Under the pieces are notes generated by a model. It saw only the letters and a program-made list of their open reading frames with translations. It was not told the origin of the DNA and did no database searches. The position numbers and the translations under genes were made by a program. A DNA stretch of 6,717 nt from Sulfurovum sp. (GTDB taxonomy: Bacteria > Campylobacterota > Campylobacteria > Campylobacterales > Sulfurovaceae). The stretch lies in the NCBI GenBank assembly GCA_021159425.1, contig JAGGRU010000267.1:1-6717 (forward strand), written 5' to 3'. Shown piece by piece: positions 6,233 to 6,717 of this stretch. Every line of letters begins with the position of its first letter. The stretch's first letter is position 1.

Positions 6233-6717
6233 TATTTTACTCCCCCTGCTTTAATACCAAACCAGTATCCCAGTTTTTTCTTATCTATTTTAGGAAGCAG
6301 CCACTGGTAAATTCCATGTGTTCCCAAAATAGCTGTTAACATCGATGCCAAGATACCAATACTCATCGTAAGTGCAAAACCCTTGATCGCTCCGGTACCA
6401 TACACATACAGTACAACTGCTGCGATCAGCGTTGTAACATTGGCATCCAAAATAGCTGTAAAGGCATTATCATATCCATCTTCAATAGACTTGGCTACAG
6501 ATTTACCTTCTTGCAGCAGTTCACGAATACGCTCCGTAATAATAACGTTGGCATCAACAGCCATACCGACCGTCAGGACAATACCTGCCATTCCCGGTAA
6601 AGTAAGTGTAGCCCCGAACAGTGACATAATTGCCAGTATCAGGAAGAGGTTACCTATAAGAGCAACATCCGCAACAACACCTGCTGCACCATAATAAACA
6701 ACCATAAAAATTACAAC
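6232..6717 (-). CDS. secD: protein translocase subunit SecD (partial, C-terminal 161 residues)
   Basis: Only the C-terminal part is present; the frame is open to the right edge (first residues VVIF), so the Met codon at 6705 is internal and not the start. The fragment begins within the second membrane helix and holds the rest of the SecD membrane domain. Recognisable parts are the third helix, [21 protein letters not shown] with the conserved Asp (fragment residue 55, matching the family's proton-pathway Asp519 of E. coli), ERIRE (62-66), [14 protein letters not shown] (86-99) and [15 protein letters not shown] (107-121). A short basic tail follows. The periplasmic P1 domain and the N-terminus lie outside the window. 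It works with SecF in proton-driven protein export, and its TAA overlaps the secF ATG. Confidence 0.97.
   Translation of the reverse strand, partial: VVIFMVVYYGAAGVVADVALIGNLFLILAIMSLFGATLTLPGMAGIVLTVGMAVDANVIITERIRELLQEGKSVAKSIEDGYDNAFTAILDANVTTLIAAVVLYVYGTGAIKGFALTMSIGILASMLTAILGTHGIYQWLLPKIDKKKLGYWFGIKAGGVK

Noticed and set aside
5451..6694. Plus-strand frames of about 61-103 codons opposite secF and secD
   Set aside because: These are shadows of the strongly conserved Sec genes. Their composition (Ser/Thr/Ile-rich) is what antisense reading of membrane helices gives.
6232..6705. A complete short gene starting at the Met codon at 6705
   Set aside because: The frame is open to the window edge and the content is the C-terminal membrane domain of SecD, so this is an internal Met of a truncated view.

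Overview
The window reads as a stretch of chromosome from a Campylobacterota (epsilonproteobacterial) bacterium, most likely a Sulfurovum- or Sulfurimonas-like free-living member. The main reason is the order secD, secF, then a small four-helix membrane protein of a Campylobacterota-type family. From memory, that order matches the secD-secF-HP1548-leuS order of Helicobacter pylori. The AT-rich intergenic DNA and strong AAGGAG-type ribosome binding sites also fit. The assignment rests on remembered gene order and protein style, not on a search.

Every supported gene is on the minus strand, so transcription runs from the right edge to the left. At 6717-6232 lies the C-terminal part of secD, cut by the window edge. 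Its stop overlaps the secF start by one base (TAATG). secF (6232-5261) is followed after 16 nt by a 112-aa integral membrane protein of unknown function (5244-4906). After a further 43 nt comes a complete ovoA (4862-2763), encoding the non-heme iron sulfoxide synthase fused to a SAM methyltransferase of ovothiol biosynthesis. The close spacing suggests secD, secF, the small membrane protein and ovoA are co-transcribed. In the related genomes I remember, leuS sits after the small membrane protein, so ovoA appears to be an added passenger of the Sec operon.

Between ovoA and the next gene is a 226-bp gap, most of it taken up by a 164-bp imperfect palindrome (2561-2724) with perfect 19-bp ends. 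Next comes an 803-aa membrane-anchored AsmA/YdbH-like protein (2536-125), probably an envelope protein of the lipid-transfer or beta-groove type. At the left edge is about 124 bp with a possible promoter and the possible start of another minus-strand gene.

The most unusual observation is a 34-bp direct repeat (31/34 identical) at 2759-2792 and 101-134. The right copy is the authentic 3' end of ovoA: the last nine codons, the stop and four bases beyond. The left copy keeps that coding pattern, with two silent changes and one Arg-to-Cys change, but it now overlaps the 3' end of the AsmA-like gene and supplies its stop codon in another frame. The AsmA-like gene and the palindrome are therefore bracketed by two versions of the ovoA tail. 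This points to an insertion at, or a recombination or deletion involving, the ovoA 3' end.

Functionally, SecD and SecF power late steps of protein export, and the AsmA-like protein would belong to the same envelope. OvoA makes a small redox-active thiol precursor in the cytoplasm. No ovoB lyase, transposase, integrase, CRISPR array, tRNA or rRNA was seen.
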